Made by a program: the position numbers and the translations under genes
Origin: Rhizobium sp. CIAT894
GTDB lineage: Bacteria > Pseudomonadota > Alphaproteobacteria > Rhizobiales > Rhizobiaceae
Length of the DNA stretch: 64,000 nucleotides
Assembly (NCBI RefSeq): GCF_000172795.2
Contig: NZ_CP020947.1
Span: 2,049,001 to 2,113,000 of the forward strand
Reading direction: 5' to 3'
Shown: in pieces, positions 19,289 through 27,850 of the stretch
How positions within the stretch are numbered: position 1 is the stretch's first letter
Layout: each line of letters opens with the position of its first letter
Notes under the pieces: model-generated
Seen by the model: the letters and a program-made list of their open reading frames with translations, nothing else
Told to the model about the DNA's origin: nothing
Database searches by the model: none

Positions 19289-20152
19289 ATGCCGAGAATT
19301 GCCTATGTGAACGGCCGTTACGTCAAGCATTCCGATGCGAGCGTCCATATCGAGGATCGCGGTTACCAGTTCGCCGACGGCGTCTATGAGGTCTGCGAGG
19401 TCCGCCACGGCTATATCGTCGATCTCACCCGCCATCTGAACCGCCTCGACCGTTCGCTCGGTGAACTCGCCATCGCTTGGCCGATGAGCCGGGCGGCGCT
19501 GACGCAGGTCATTCGCCAGACGTTGCGCCGCAACCATGTCCGCAACGGGCTCTTTTACATGCAGGTGACGCGTGGCGTCGCGCGGCGCGATCACGTCTTC
19601 CCGGCCGTGGGCACGTCGCCGTCGCTCGTCATCACTGCCAAGAGCACCGATCCCAAAATCATCGCCGCCAAGAACGCTAACGGCATCCGGGCGATCACCG
19701 TTACCGACAATCGCTGGGACCGCGTCGACATCAAATCCGTCGGCCTGCTGCCGAACGCCATGGCCCGCCAGCAGGCCAAGGAGGCCGGCGCCCAGGAGGC
19801 GATCTATGTCGACGGCGACGGCATGGTGAAGGAGGGGGCGGCGACCAATATCTGGATCGTCGATTCCGAGGGAATGCTGGTGACGCGGCCGGCCGAACAC
19901 GGCATCCTGCGCGGCATTACCCGCACCACGCTGATCGATGTCGCAGCCAAGTTGGGCCTCAAGATCGCTGAGCGAAACTTCTCGGTTTCCGAGATGCTCG
20001 CGGCCCGCGAGGTCTTCCTGACCGCAGCCACAAGTATTTGTTTTCCGGTCGTTTCCGTCGATGGCCAGGCAATCGCCAACGGCCATCCCGGCAGTGTTTC
20101 GCAGAAAATCCGCGAGGCCTTTTTCGACGTTGCGGAAAAGATTGCGATTTGA
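19289..20152 (+). CDS. dat: D-amino-acid aminotransferase
   Basis: Fold-type IV PLP transaminase of 287 residues. It opens with PRIAYVNGRYVKHSDASVHI and the ERGYQFADGVYE-type motif (here EDRGYQFADGVYE). DIKSVGLLPNAMARQQAKEAGA contains the cofactor Lys, and KEGAATNIWIVD with the late GILRGITR complete the D-AAT pattern. It reversibly interconverts D-alanine and 2-oxoglutarate with pyruvate and D-glutamate. The ATG at 19289 has AGG six bases upstream, and an in-frame TTG at 19262 is less likely. Its position between ntrX and hfq is common in rhizobia. Branched-chain aminotransferase is the alternative within the fold. Confidence 0.88.
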   Translation: MPRIAYVNGRYVKHSDASVHIEDRGYQFADGVYEVCEVRHGYIVDLTRHLNRLDRSLGELAIAWPMSRAALTQVIRQTLRRNHVRNGLFYMQVTRGVARRDHVFPAVGTSPSLVITAKSTDPKIIAAKNANGIRAITVTDNRWDRVDIKSVGLLPNAMARQQAKEAGAQEAIYVDGDGMVKEGAATNIWIVDSEGMLVTRPAEHGILRGITRTTLIDVAAKLGLKIAERNFSVSEMLAAREVFLTAATSICFPVVSVDGQAIANGHPGSVSQKIREAFFDVAEKIAI

Positions 20153-20263
20153 TACCAAGATTTGCTGGACAGGTGGAATGAGGGTGCCGCCGGTCTTGCA
20201 TGGAGAGATTGATTGATAGTCTACCGGCCAGATCGGGTCGGCAATAAAGAAAGAAGCGGCGCG

Positions 20264-20506
20264 ATGGCGGAACGTTCTCAGAATCTGCAGGACTTATTTC
20301 TCAATACTGTTCGCAAGCAAAAGATTTCCCTGACAATCTTTTTGATCAACGGCGTGAAACTCACGGGCGTTGTTACGTCTTTTGACAATTTCTGTGTTCT
20401 TCTTCGCCGTGACGGCCATTCGCAGCTCGTGTATAAGCATGCGATCTCGACGATCATGCCGGGCCAGCCCATGCAGATGTTCGAGAGCGAAGAAGCAGCG
20501 TCCTAA
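20264..20506 (+). CDS. hfq: RNA chaperone Hfq
   Basis: Sm-like hexameric RNA chaperone of 80 residues that pairs small RNAs with mRNAs. Sm1 is visible as [20 protein letters not shown] and Sm2 as [12 protein letters not shown]; the conserved distal/proximal-face QNLQDLFLN start is present. The ATG at 20264 gives the usual alphaproteobacterial length; an upstream in-frame ATG at 20213 adds 17 unrelated residues. It is followed 77 bp later by hflX, the standard hfq-hflX pairing. Confidence 0.97.
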
Positions 20507-20583
20507 CAGGATCAGCCGTCATTTCGACACGCGATACCAAGAACGATTCGATCATCCCTGAGGCCGCCAAGCACAGGGACGAC

Positions 20584-21909
20584 ATGCGCGCGACTGTCGT
20601 CGTGCCGGTCCTGAAGTCGCGCAGTCGCGGCGGCCAGACCGAATCGGCCTCGACCCGCACGCCGGAAAGCCGGCTGGAAGAGGCGACCGGCCTTGCCCAG
20701 GCGATCGATCTCGATGTCGTCAACGGCCAGGTCGTGCCGGTGAATGATCCCAGGCCGGCAACGCTGCTCGGCACCGGCAAGATCGAGGAGATCAAGGCGC
20801 TGCTCAATGAGCGCGATTCCGGTCTCGTCATCGTCGATCATCCGCTGACACCGGTGCAGCAGCGCAATCTCGAAAAGGAATGGAACGCCAAGGTCATCGA
20901 CCGGACGGGCCTGATCCTCGAAATCTTCGGCCGCCGCGCCTCCACCAAGGAAGGCACGCTGCAGGTCGATCTCGCCCATCTGAATTACCAGAAGGGCCGG
21001 CTGGTCAGAAGCTGGACCCACCTTGAACGCCAGCGCGGCGGCGGCGGCTTCATGGGCGGCCCCGGCGAAACCCAGATCGAAGCCGACCGGCGGCTGCTAC
21101 AGGACCGCATCATCAAGCTCGAACGCGAGCTGGAGCAGGTCGTGCGCACTCGCCAGTTGCATCGCGCCAAGCGCCGCAAGGTCCCGCACCCGATCGTGGC
21201 GCTGGTCGGCTATACCAATGCCGGCAAATCGACGCTGTTCAACCGCATCACCGGCGCCGGCGTGCTGGCCGAAGACATGCTCTTTGCCACGCTCGACCCG
21301 ACGCTTCGCCGCATGAAGCTGCCGCATGGCCGCACCGTCATTCTGTCCGACACCGTCGGCTTCATCTCCGACCTGCCGACCCATCTGGTCGCCGCCTTCC
21401 GCGCAACGCTGGAAGAGGTGCTGGAAGCCGATCTGATCCTGCATGTCCGCGACATGTCCGATGCCGACAACCAGGCGCAGAGCTCCGACGTGATGCGCAT
21501 CCTGAACGACCTCGGCATCGACGAGGCCGAAGCGGAGAAGCGGCTGATCGAGGTCTGGAACAAGATCGACCGGCTGGAGCCCGAAGTGCACGACGCCATG
21601 GTGCAGAAATCATCAGGCGCCAGCAACGTCGTGGCGGTTTCCGCCGTCAGCGGCGAGGGCGTCGACACGCTGATGGACGAGATCAGCCGCCGCCTCTCCG
21701 GGGTGATGACCGAAACCACCATCCGCCTTCCCGTCGACAAGCTGGCGCTGCTGCCCTGGCTCTACGACCACGCGATCGTCGATGGTCGCGAGGACAACGA
21801 AGACGGCTCGGTCACCCTCGATCTGCGCCTGTCGGAAACCGAAGCCACCGAACTCGAACGCCGCATCGGCAATGGACCGAAGCCGCCGCGTGAGGATTGG
21901 GAGCGGTGA
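20584..21909 (+). CDS. hflX: Ribosome-associated GTPase HflX
   Basis: GTPase of 441 residues that splits or rescues stalled ribosomes. The N-terminal HflX domain includes [20 protein letters not shown] and [16 protein letters not shown]. After the [14 protein letters not shown] linker comes the G domain with G1 [10 protein letters not shown]3 DTVGF and G4 NKID. AGGGA just upstream supports the ATG at 20584, although the frame stays open further upstream without an ATG. It follows hfq, and intergenic repeats begin directly after its stop. Confidence 0.96.
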   Translation: MRATVVVPVLKSRSRGGQTESASTRTPESRLEEATGLAQAIDLDVVNGQVVPVNDPRPATLLGTGKIEEIKALLNERDSGLVIVDHPLTPVQQRNLEKEWNAKVIDRTGLILEIFGRRASTKEGTLQVDLAHLNYQKGRLVRSWTHLERQRGGGGFMGGPGETQIEADRRLLQDRIIKLERELEQVVRTRQLHRAKRRKVPHPIVALVGYTNAGKSTLFNRITGAGVLAEDMLFATLDPTLRRMKLPHGRTVILSDTVGFISDLPTHLVAAFRATLEEVLEADLILHVRDMSDADNQAQSSDVMRILNDLGIDEAEAEKRLIEVWNKIDRLEPEVHDAMVQKSSGASNVVAVSAVSGEGVDTLMDEISRRLSGVMTETTIRLPVDKLALLPWLYDHAIVDGREDNEDGSVTLDLRLSETEATELERRIGNGPKPPREDWER

Positions 21910-21911
21910 CG

Positions 21912-21965
21912 CATTCCCTTCTCCCCAGCGGGGAGAAGGTGGCCCGAAGGGTCGGATGAGGGGGC
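21912..21965. repeat. Rhizobial intergenic palindromic repeat
   Basis: CCTTCTCCCC at 21917-21926 pairs perfectly with GGGGAGAAGG at 21930-21939, followed by GTGGCCCGAAGGGTCGGATGAGGGG. An inverted copy of this whole module lies at 57653-57699. It looks like one of the dispersed palindromic mosaic elements common between rhizobial genes. It may also act as the hflX terminator. Confidence 0.7.
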
Positions 21966-22031
21966 CACACGGTTCGCCCTTCATGCTATTCTTCGCTCGC
22001 GCTCAGGGTGAGCTATCTCCGGCGACTTTAA

Positions 22032-22137
22032 CCCCACTCTCCGTCATGCTCGGCCTTGAGCCGAGCATCCACGCCGCATCCGCCAGCAGTCGTGGCATGG
22101 GTCCTCGGCTCAAGGCCGAGGACGACGGAGAGTGGGG
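22032..22137. repeat. 106-bp palindromic repeat between hflX and mazG
   Basis: The ends CCCCACTCTCCGTC (22032-22045) and GACGGAGAGTGGGG (22124-22137) are perfect inverted repeats. Inner arms CTCGGCCTTGAGCCGAG and CTCGGCTCAAGGCCGAG extend the dyad and are themselves self-complementary. It lies between convergent genes and could fold into a long cruciform or bidirectional terminator. It has no coding content. Confidence 0.7.
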
Positions 22138-22163
22138 ATTGCTTCGCGCCAAAATCGGCCGGC

Positions 22164-23003
22164 CTATCCAGCCGTCACAGCCCGCTCGATCGCCTTGGCC
22201 GCCTGCCAGATCTCCTCCATCCGCTCCAGGCTGGCTGCCTCCAGCGTCTCACCTTTTGCTTCAAGAACCGTCTCTATATGACTGAACCGTCGGCGGAATT
22301 TCGTATTCGTTCCGCGCAGCGCCTGTTCCGGATCGGTCTCCACATGCCGGCCGATATTGACGACCGCGAAGATCAGGTCGCCGAGCTCGTCGCTGACCTT
22401 TGCGCGGTCGCCATCTCCGAGCGCCACCCGCAATTCGCCGATCTCCTCCTCGATCTTGTCGAGGATCGGCTCGGGGGCCGACCAGTCGAAGCCGACTTTG
22501 GCGGCGCGTTCCTGCAGCTTCAGCGCTTCCGTCAAAGCCGGGAAGCTGCGCTGCACGGAGCCGAGGAACCCGCCCTTGAAATCCTCGGTGATCCCCCGCC
22601 GCGCCCGGCGCTCGGTGCGCTCGCGTTTCTCGGCCTGCTTGATCTCGTCCCACTGGATCTTCACCGCATCGGGCGTATCGGCTTCCGAGCGGGCAAAAAC
22701 ATGCGGGTGGCGGCGGATCATCTTGGTGGTGATGGCGTTGACGACGTCGCCGAAGGAGAATTCCCCGGCCTCCTCGGCCATGCGGGCATGAAAGACCACC
22801 TGCAGTAAGAGGTCGCCAAGCTCGTCGCAGAGATCGTCCATATCGCCACGCTCGATCGCGTCGGAGACCTCATAGGCCTCCTCGATCGTATAGGGCTTGA
22901 TCGTTTCGAAGTTCTGCTCGATGTCCCAGGGGCAGCCCGTCTCGGGATGGCGCAGCGCCGCCATGATCTCGATCAGCCGTGAAATGTCTTTGGAAGGTTC
23001 CAT
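22164..23003 (-). CDS. mazG: Nucleoside triphosphate pyrophosphohydrolase MazG
   Basis: Cytoplasmic all-alpha pyrophosphohydrolase of 279 residues that cleaves NTPs to NMPs and can lower (p)ppGpp or remove damaged nucleotides. It has two MazG domains: the first has GCPWDIEQNFETIKPYTIEE with EEAYEVSDAI and DELGDLLLQVVFHARMAEE; the second has EEEIGELRVAL and DELGDLIFAVVNI. Acidic metal ligands (ExxE and D/E) are intact in both. It converges with hflX across the palindromic repeats and ends next to the deaminase gene on the same strand. Confidence 0.95.
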   Translation of the reverse strand: MEPSKDISRLIEIMAALRHPETGCPWDIEQNFETIKPYTIEEAYEVSDAIERGDMDDLCDELGDLLLQVVFHARMAEEAGEFSFGDVVNAITTKMIRRHPHVFARSEADTPDAVKIQWDEIKQAEKRERTERRARRGITEDFKGGFLGSVQRSFPALTEALKLQERAAKVGFDWSAPEPILDKIEEEIGELRVALGDGDRAKVSDELGDLIFAVVNIGRHVETDPEQALRGTNTKFRRRFSHIETVLEAKGETLEAASLERMEEIWQAAKAIERAVTAG

Positions 23004-23009
23004 GGTGCC

Positions 23010-23597
23010 TCAGTTGAGCGGTATATCGTTGGCGCTCTTCGATGACTGGTAACTGGAAGACAGCGCATCGTAGCGCGCCTTGATGCGGGCGGTCTGCGCC
23101 TTCAGCGCCGTTTTCAGGGAAGGCTCTTCGGTCTCGACGAGATCGGCGATGGCAAAACTGTTCCAGAAGGCGTTTTGCCTGCGATAACCGCCCGGTTCAA
23201 GCCCGAAGACCTCCTTCAGGATCTTGAGGTCGTGCGGAATGGCGAAGGCATCGCGAGAATCCTCGTGACTGAAGAAATAGTAGAAATTATCGAAGCCCGC
23301 CCAAGTGATCGCCGACATGCACATGGTGCAGGGTTCGTGCGTCGACAGGAAGATCAGATCCTTGGTTTGCGGCTTGTCGCCAAGCTCGTAGAACCGCTTC
23401 AGCGTATGCACCTCGCCGTGCCAGAGTGGGTTCTCGAGCTCGTTGTTGGTCTCGGCGACGACGAGCGATAGATCGGATTTCCTCAAGATCGCCGCACCGA
23501 ACACCTTATTCCCCAGCGAAACGCCATGCTCGGTCAGCGGCAGGATATCGTCTTCAATAACCGAAAGCAGGCGGGAGGCGATGGTCTTGTCAGGCAT
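23010..23597 (-). CDS. Cytidine/deoxycytidylate deaminase-fold protein
   Basis: Zinc-dependent deaminase-fold protein of 195 residues. The zinc/proton-transfer motif is WHGEVHTL (His-x-Glu) and the Cys pair is in HEPCTMCMSA. The substrate is not evident: members act on cytosine, guanine or tRNA adenosine. The residues after PCxxC do not resemble TadA closely. The ATG at 23597 follows GGAG by 6 bases and is preferred over 23714. It lies 6 bp upstream of mazG on the same strand, so the two may share a transcript and a nucleotide-pool role. Confidence 0.8.
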   Translation of the reverse strand: MPDKTIASRLLSVIEDDILPLTEHGVSLGNKVFGAAILRKSDLSLVVAETNNELENPLWHGEVHTLKRFYELGDKPQTKDLIFLSTHEPCTMCMSAITWAGFDNFYYFFSHEDSRDAFAIPHDLKILKEVFGLEPGGYRRQNAFWNSFAIADLVETEEPSLKTALKAQTARIKARYDALSSSYQSSKSANDIPLN

Positions 23598-23861
23598 TGG
23601 CATCTCCGGTTTTCCCCGCACTCTATCGTCTTGGCGGTGCGAGTGAAATGCGCCAAACGCCGGTGGACGCCGTTTGTCACAGGCTTTACAGTGCGCTGCA
23701 GCAAATGCGCTCACCTGTGCTGTTTCGGTCAGTATGGGTGACTTTTCTCAAATCATTGATGACGCGAGCAAAAGAATACGCGCATGCTGGGGCTTTCGAA
23801 TTTCTGTTCCTTCAATCGCTTGTCGATCAAGGGCATATTCTGGCAACTTCGAAGTGGATTG

Positions 23862-25301
23862 ATGATGCCTTCCAAGACTGAACAGCTTTCGGTATTTCCC
23901 GCCTTCTTTCGCGTGGAAGGCCAGAAGACGGCTGTCTTCGGCAATGGCGACGAAGCTTTCGCCAAGGTGCGGCTGCTGCTCAACACGCGGGCGCGGATTG
24001 TCGCCTATGCCGACCGGCCGCAAGCCGATTACCACGCCTTCCTGATCGCCAATCGCATGGAAACCGTGCGCGCCGGCTTTTCCGCCGAGCAGGTCGCGGG
24101 GGCAGCGCTCGTCTTTGCCGCCACCGGCAATGAAGCCGACGACCGCGAGATCGTCGATGCCGCCCGCGCCGCGAGCATCCCGGCCAATGCCGTCGATCAG
24201 CCCGATTACTGCGATTTCTTCACGCCGGCGCTGGTCAATCGTGCGCCTGTCGCTGTCGCGATCGGCACCGAAGGGGCGGGACCGGTTCTGGCCCAGATGA
24301 TCCGCGCGCAGATCGATCAGCTGCTTTCGCCCTCGCTCGGACGGCTTGCCGGTCTGGCGACGAGCTACCGCAAATCAGTCGAGCAACTGGTTCCCCGCGG
24401 TGTTTCCCGCCGCGTCTTCTGGCGTCGCTTTTTTTCGGGCCCCGTCGCCGATGCGGTCGCCAACGGCAACCTGCCGCAGGCCCAGCACGCCGCCGACCGG
24501 CTGCTGCATTCCATGGATCGGGTCGCCGGCCATGTCTGGCTCGTTGGTGCCGGTCCGGGTGCCGAGGATCTGCTGACGCTGCGCGCCCAGCGCGTGATGA
24601 TGGAGGCCGACGTCATTGTTTATGACGCTCTCGTGCCGCAAGCGATCGTCGATATGGGCCGCCGCGATGCCGAACGGCTTTCCGTCGGCAAACGTAAGGG
24701 CTGTCATTCCAAGTCCCAGGAAGAGATCAACGAGCTGCTCGTCGATCTCGGCCGCCAGGGCAAACGCGTCGTCCGGCTCAAGTCAGGCGATCCGCTGGTC
24801 TATGGCCGGGCAGGGGAAGAAATGGCGGCCTTGCGCGCGGCTGGCATCACCTATGAGGTCGTGCCCGGCATCACCTCGGCTTTCGCCGCCGCTGCCGATT
24901 TCGAGCTGCCGCTGACGCTGCGCGGCGTTGCCTCCTCCCTGGTCTTCACCACGGGCCATGATCTCACCGGCGACGTTCTGCCCGATTGGGCAAGTCTTGC
25001 CGTCTCCGGCGCGACGATCGCCGTCTATATGGGGCGCACGGTTGCCGCCTCCGTCGCCGAGCGGCTGATGCAGGCCGGCATTCCCGCCGAAACCACCGTC
25101 GCCGTCATCGAAAATGCCAGCCGCGCCGAGCGCCGCCTGTTGCATGGCACGCTTGCCGATCTGCCCGATCTGCAGCACCGCGATGAGTTGACCGGGCCTG
25201 TCATGGTCATTATCGGCGATGCGGTCGCCGGCGCCAATTTCGAACTGTCCGAGCCGCTGGTGCGTGCGAACGCCCGGCTCGAGGAACTTGCAAGGAGCTG
25301 A
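23862..25301 (+). CDS. cysG: Siroheme synthase CysG
   Basis: About 479 residues combining two activities. The N-terminal precorrin-2 dehydrogenase/ferrochelatase domain (FPAFFRVEGQKTAVFGNGDEA; AAGALVFAATGN-type region) is followed by uroporphyrinogen-III C-methyltransferase from about residue 220 (VWLVGAGPGAEDLLTLRAQRVM; VRLKSGDPLVYGRAGEE; VVPGITSAFAAAA). Siroheme is the cofactor of the sulfite reductase encoded two genes downstream. Two adjacent ATGs (23862, 23865) are possible starts. It begins a tight operon, with only 2 bp to the next gene. Confidence 0.95.
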   Translation: MMPSKTEQLSVFPAFFRVEGQKTAVFGNGDEAFAKVRLLLNTRARIVAYADRPQADYHAFLIANRMETVRAGFSAEQVAGAALVFAATGNEADDREIVDAARAASIPANAVDQPDYCDFFTPALVNRAPVAVAIGTEGAGPVLAQMIRAQIDQLLSPSLGRLAGLATSYRKSVEQLVPRGVSRRVFWRRFFSGPVADAVANGNLPQAQHAADRLLHSMDRVAGHVWLVGAGPGAEDLLTLRAQRVMMEADVIVYDALVPQAIVDMGRRDAERLSVGKRKGCHSKSQEEINELLVDLGRQGKRVVRLKSGDPLVYGRAGEEMAALRAAGITYEVVPGITSAFAAAADFELPLTLRGVASSLVFTTGHDLTGDVLPDWASLAVSGATIAVYMGRTVAASVAERLMQAGIPAETTVAVIENASRAERRLLHGTLADLPDLQHRDELTGPVMVIIGDAVAGANFELSEPLVRANARLEELARS

Positions 25302-25303
25302 AT

Positions 25304-25618
25304 ATGGGTGACAAGGTTCTGACGGCCAACCGGCTGACGGACGGCATTGCTGTCTGGCTGGATGCGAACGGGAAATGGTCCACCTCGCTGCAGGAGGCGC
25401 TTGTCGCCCGTCATAACGAAGCCGTCGAAGCGCTTGAGGCGATCGGCAAGAAATCCTATGCCGACAACGAGGTCGTTGACGTCGCCGTCGTCGACGTTCA
25501 GGAAACCAACGGCATTCTCTGGCCGCTGCGTCTTCGCGAGCGCATCCGCGCTCAGGGCCCGACCATGGAATACGCACCGGGCTACGCTCCCGCCGATCCC
25601 GAATTCATTGCAGTCTGA
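25304..25618 (+). CDS. DUF2849 protein of the sulfite-reductase operon
   Basis: Small 104-residue protein of the DUF2849 family. It contains LTDGIAVWLDANGKWSTSLQEA and ends with GYAPADPEFIAV. No catalytic motif is visible. It lies 2 bp after cysG and 8 bp before the reductase gene, a position this family occupies in many alphaproteobacteria. A role in assembling or supplying electrons to the assimilatory sulfite/nitrite reductase is plausible but unproven. Confidence 0.85.
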   Translation: MGDKVLTANRLTDGIAVWLDANGKWSTSLQEALVARHNEAVEALEAIGKKSYADNEVVDVAVVDVQETNGILWPLRLRERIRAQGPTMEYAPGYAPADPEFIAV

Positions 25619-25626
25619 GGAAGACG

Positions 25627-27297
25627 ATGTACCGTTACGACGAATTTGACCATGCTTTTGTCACCGAGCGCGTCGAGCAGTTTCGCGATCAGGTTCAGCG
25701 CCGCCTTGCCGGCGAGCTGGCCGAGGATGCATTCAAGCCGCTGCGCCTGATGAACGGCGTCTACCTGCAGCTCCATGCCTATATGCTGCGTATCGCCATT
25801 CCCTATGGAACGCTGAGTGCGCGCCAGATGCGCATGCTTGCCCATATCGCCCGCACCTATGATCGCGGTTACGGTCACTTCACCACGCGCCAGAACCTGC
25901 AGTTCAACTGGCCGAAACTGTCTGACATTCCCGATGCGCTTGCCGACCTCGCAAGCGTCGAGATGCATGCGCTGCAAACTTCGGGCAACTGCATCAGAAA
26001 CGTGACGGCTGATCATTTTGCGGGTGCAGCCGCCGACGAAGTCGCTGATCCCAGACCCTATGCCGAAATCCTGCGCCAGTGGTCGTCGGTTCACCCGGAA
26101 TTCTCCTTCCTGCCGCGCAAGTTCAAGATCGCCGTGACCGGCGCCGAGCGCGACCGCGCTGCGATCCAGGTCCATGATATCGGCCTGCACCTGAAGACGA
26201 ACGACAAGGGCGAGATCGGTTTTGCCGTCTATGTCGGCGGCGGTCAGGGCCGTACGCCGATGATCGCCAAGCTGATCCGCGACTTCCTGCCCGAGGAAGA
26301 CCTGCTTTCATACACCACCGCAATCGTGCGCGTGTACAATCTGCACGGCCGCCGCGACAACAAGTACAAGGCGCGCATCAAGATCCTCGTGCACGAAACC
26401 GGCGCCGAGGAACTGACGCGCCAGGTGGAAGCCGAATTTGCTGCGCTGAAGAATACCGAACTCAAGCTGCCGGCCGCCGATGTCGAGGCGATCTCTTCCT
26501 ATTTCGCGCTGCCGGCTCTGCCTCAGCGCGCCGAGGGCTGGCAAAACCTCGCCCGCTGGAAGAAGGCCGATGCCGGCTTCGCCCGCTGGGTGCAGCAGAA
26601 CGTGCAACCGCACAAGAACCCCGATTACGGCATGGTGACGATCTCGCTGAAGCCGATCGGCGGCATTCCGGGCGACGCCACCGATGCGCAGATGGATGCG
26701 ATCGCCGATCTCGCCGAAGAATATGCCTTCGACGAAATCCGCGTCAGCCATGAGCAGAACCTGATCCTGCCGCATGTGGCGCTGGCCGATCTCGAAGCGG
26801 TCTATCGCGGCCTCGTCGCTATCAATCTGGCCGAAGCGAATGCCGGCCTGATCACCGATATCATTGCCTGTCCGGGGCTGGATTATTGCGCGCTCGCCAA
26901 TGCGCGCTCCATTCCGTTGGCGCAGGAAATCTCCCGCCGCTTCGGCGCTGCCGAACGCCAGGCCGAGATCGGCGAGCTGAAGATCAAGATCTCCGGCTGC
27001 ATCAATGCCTGCGGTCACCACCATGTCGGCCATATCGGCCTGCTCGGTGTGGAGAAGAAGGGCGCCGAACTCTACCAGATCACCCTCGGCGGTTCCGGCG
27101 ACGAACATACCTCAATCGGCGAGATCATCGGCCGCGGCTTCGAGCCGGACCGGGTGACGGATGCGATCGAGACGATCGTCGACACCTATCTCGGCCTGCG
27201 CTTCGATCAATCCGAAACCTTCCTTGCCGCCTATCGCCGTGTCGGACCGCAGCCTTTCAAGACCGCGCTCTACGGCTCGGCTGCCGAAGCGGCATAA
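25627..27297 (+). CDS. cysI: Assimilatory sulfite (nitrite/sulfite) reductase, hemoprotein
   Basis: Siroheme/[4Fe-4S] reductase of 556 residues that reduces sulfite to sulfide for cysteine synthesis. Cluster ligands are in CPGLDYC and ISGCINACGHHHVGHIG. The repeated ferredoxin-like halves start with YGHFTTRQNLQFNW and VSHEQNLILPHV, as is standard. The operon includes siroheme synthase upstream and DUF934 downstream, which favours sulfite over nitrite. The last codons run into AGGAGG, the ribosome-binding site of the next gene. Confidence 0.94.
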   Translation: MYRYDEFDHAFVTERVEQFRDQVQRRLAGELAEDAFKPLRLMNGVYLQLHAYMLRIAIPYGTLSARQMRMLAHIARTYDRGYGHFTTRQNLQFNWPKLSDIPDALADLASVEMHALQTSGNCIRNVTADHFAGAAADEVADPRPYAEILRQWSSVHPEFSFLPRKFKIAVTGAERDRAAIQVHDIGLHLKTNDKGEIGFAVYVGGGQGRTPMIAKLIRDFLPEEDLLSYTTAIVRVYNLHGRRDNKYKARIKILVHETGAEELTRQVEAEFAALKNTELKLPAADVEAISSYFALPALPQRAEGWQNLARWKKADAGFARWVQQNVQPHKNPDYGMVTISLKPIGGIPGDATDAQMDAIADLAEEYAFDEIRVSHEQNLILPHVALADLEAVYRGLVAINLAEANAGLITDIIACPGLDYCALANARSIPLAQEISRRFGAAERQAEIGELKIKISGCINACGHHHVGHIGLLGVEKKGAELYQITLGGSGDEHTSIGEIIGRGFEPDRVTDAIETIVDTYLGLRFDQSETFLAAYRRVGPQPFKTALYGSAAEAA

Positions 27298-27307
27298 GGA
27301 GGGGATG

Positions 27308-27820
27308 ATGACCAAGATCTGGAGAGAAACCGGTTTTGTCGAAAACGATCCCTGGGTGATCGAGACGGACGAGGTGAAGGCGACCGGCGCGCAGAAGCCG
27401 CTGCTCAGCCTCGACGAACTGATCGCCAAGGCCGATGGAAGCAACGATGTCGGCCTCGGCGTGCTGATCAAGCCGGCCGATGACGTGCGCCGGCTGGAGC
27501 CTTATCTCGATCGCCTTGAAATCGTTGCTGTCGCCTTTCCGGCCTTCAACGACGGCCGCGCCTTCAGCCATGCCTCGCTGCTGCGCCAGCGCCTGGGTTA
27601 TGCCAATGAGCTGCGCGCGGTCGGCGACGTGCTGATCGATCAAGTGCCGCTGATGCTGCGTGTCGGCATCGACAGCTTTTCCGTGACCAACGCCACGGCG
27701 CTGAAGCGGCTGGCGGAAAACCGTCTTCCGGCGATTCCGCATCATTATCAGCCGGCGGTGCGTGACGCCGAAGCCGGCAAGGGCTATAGTTGGCGCCGTC
27801 AGGCGAAGCCGGCCGCATAA
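27308..27820 (+). CDS. DUF934 protein, sulfate-assimilation associated
   Basis: A 170-residue member of DUF934. Core motifs are VGVLIKPADDVRRLEP-like sequence, FPAFNDGRAFSHASLLRQRLGY and GDVLIDQVPLMLRVGIDSF. The family is nearly always next to sulfite reductase or PAPS reductase genes, and its exact function is uncertain. AGGAGG at 27297-27302 is 5 bases from the ATG at 27308, better than the adjacent ATG at 27305. It ends the cysG operon as far as seen; no cysH follows here. Confidence 0.88.
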   Translation: MTKIWRETGFVENDPWVIETDEVKATGAQKPLLSLDELIAKADGSNDVGLGVLIKPADDVRRLEPYLDRLEIVAVAFPAFNDGRAFSHASLLRQRLGYANELRAVGDVLIDQVPLMLRVGIDSFSVTNATALKRLAENRLPAIPHHYQPAVRDAEAGKGYSWRRQAKPAA

Positions 27821-27850
27821 GCGGCCGGTCCGCCTTTTTACGATGGCGGA

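Noticed and set aside
22032..22137. Possible CRISPR or phage site in the hflX-mazG gap
   Set aside because: There is one palindrome, not a series of repeats with spacers, and no cas gene is in the window.
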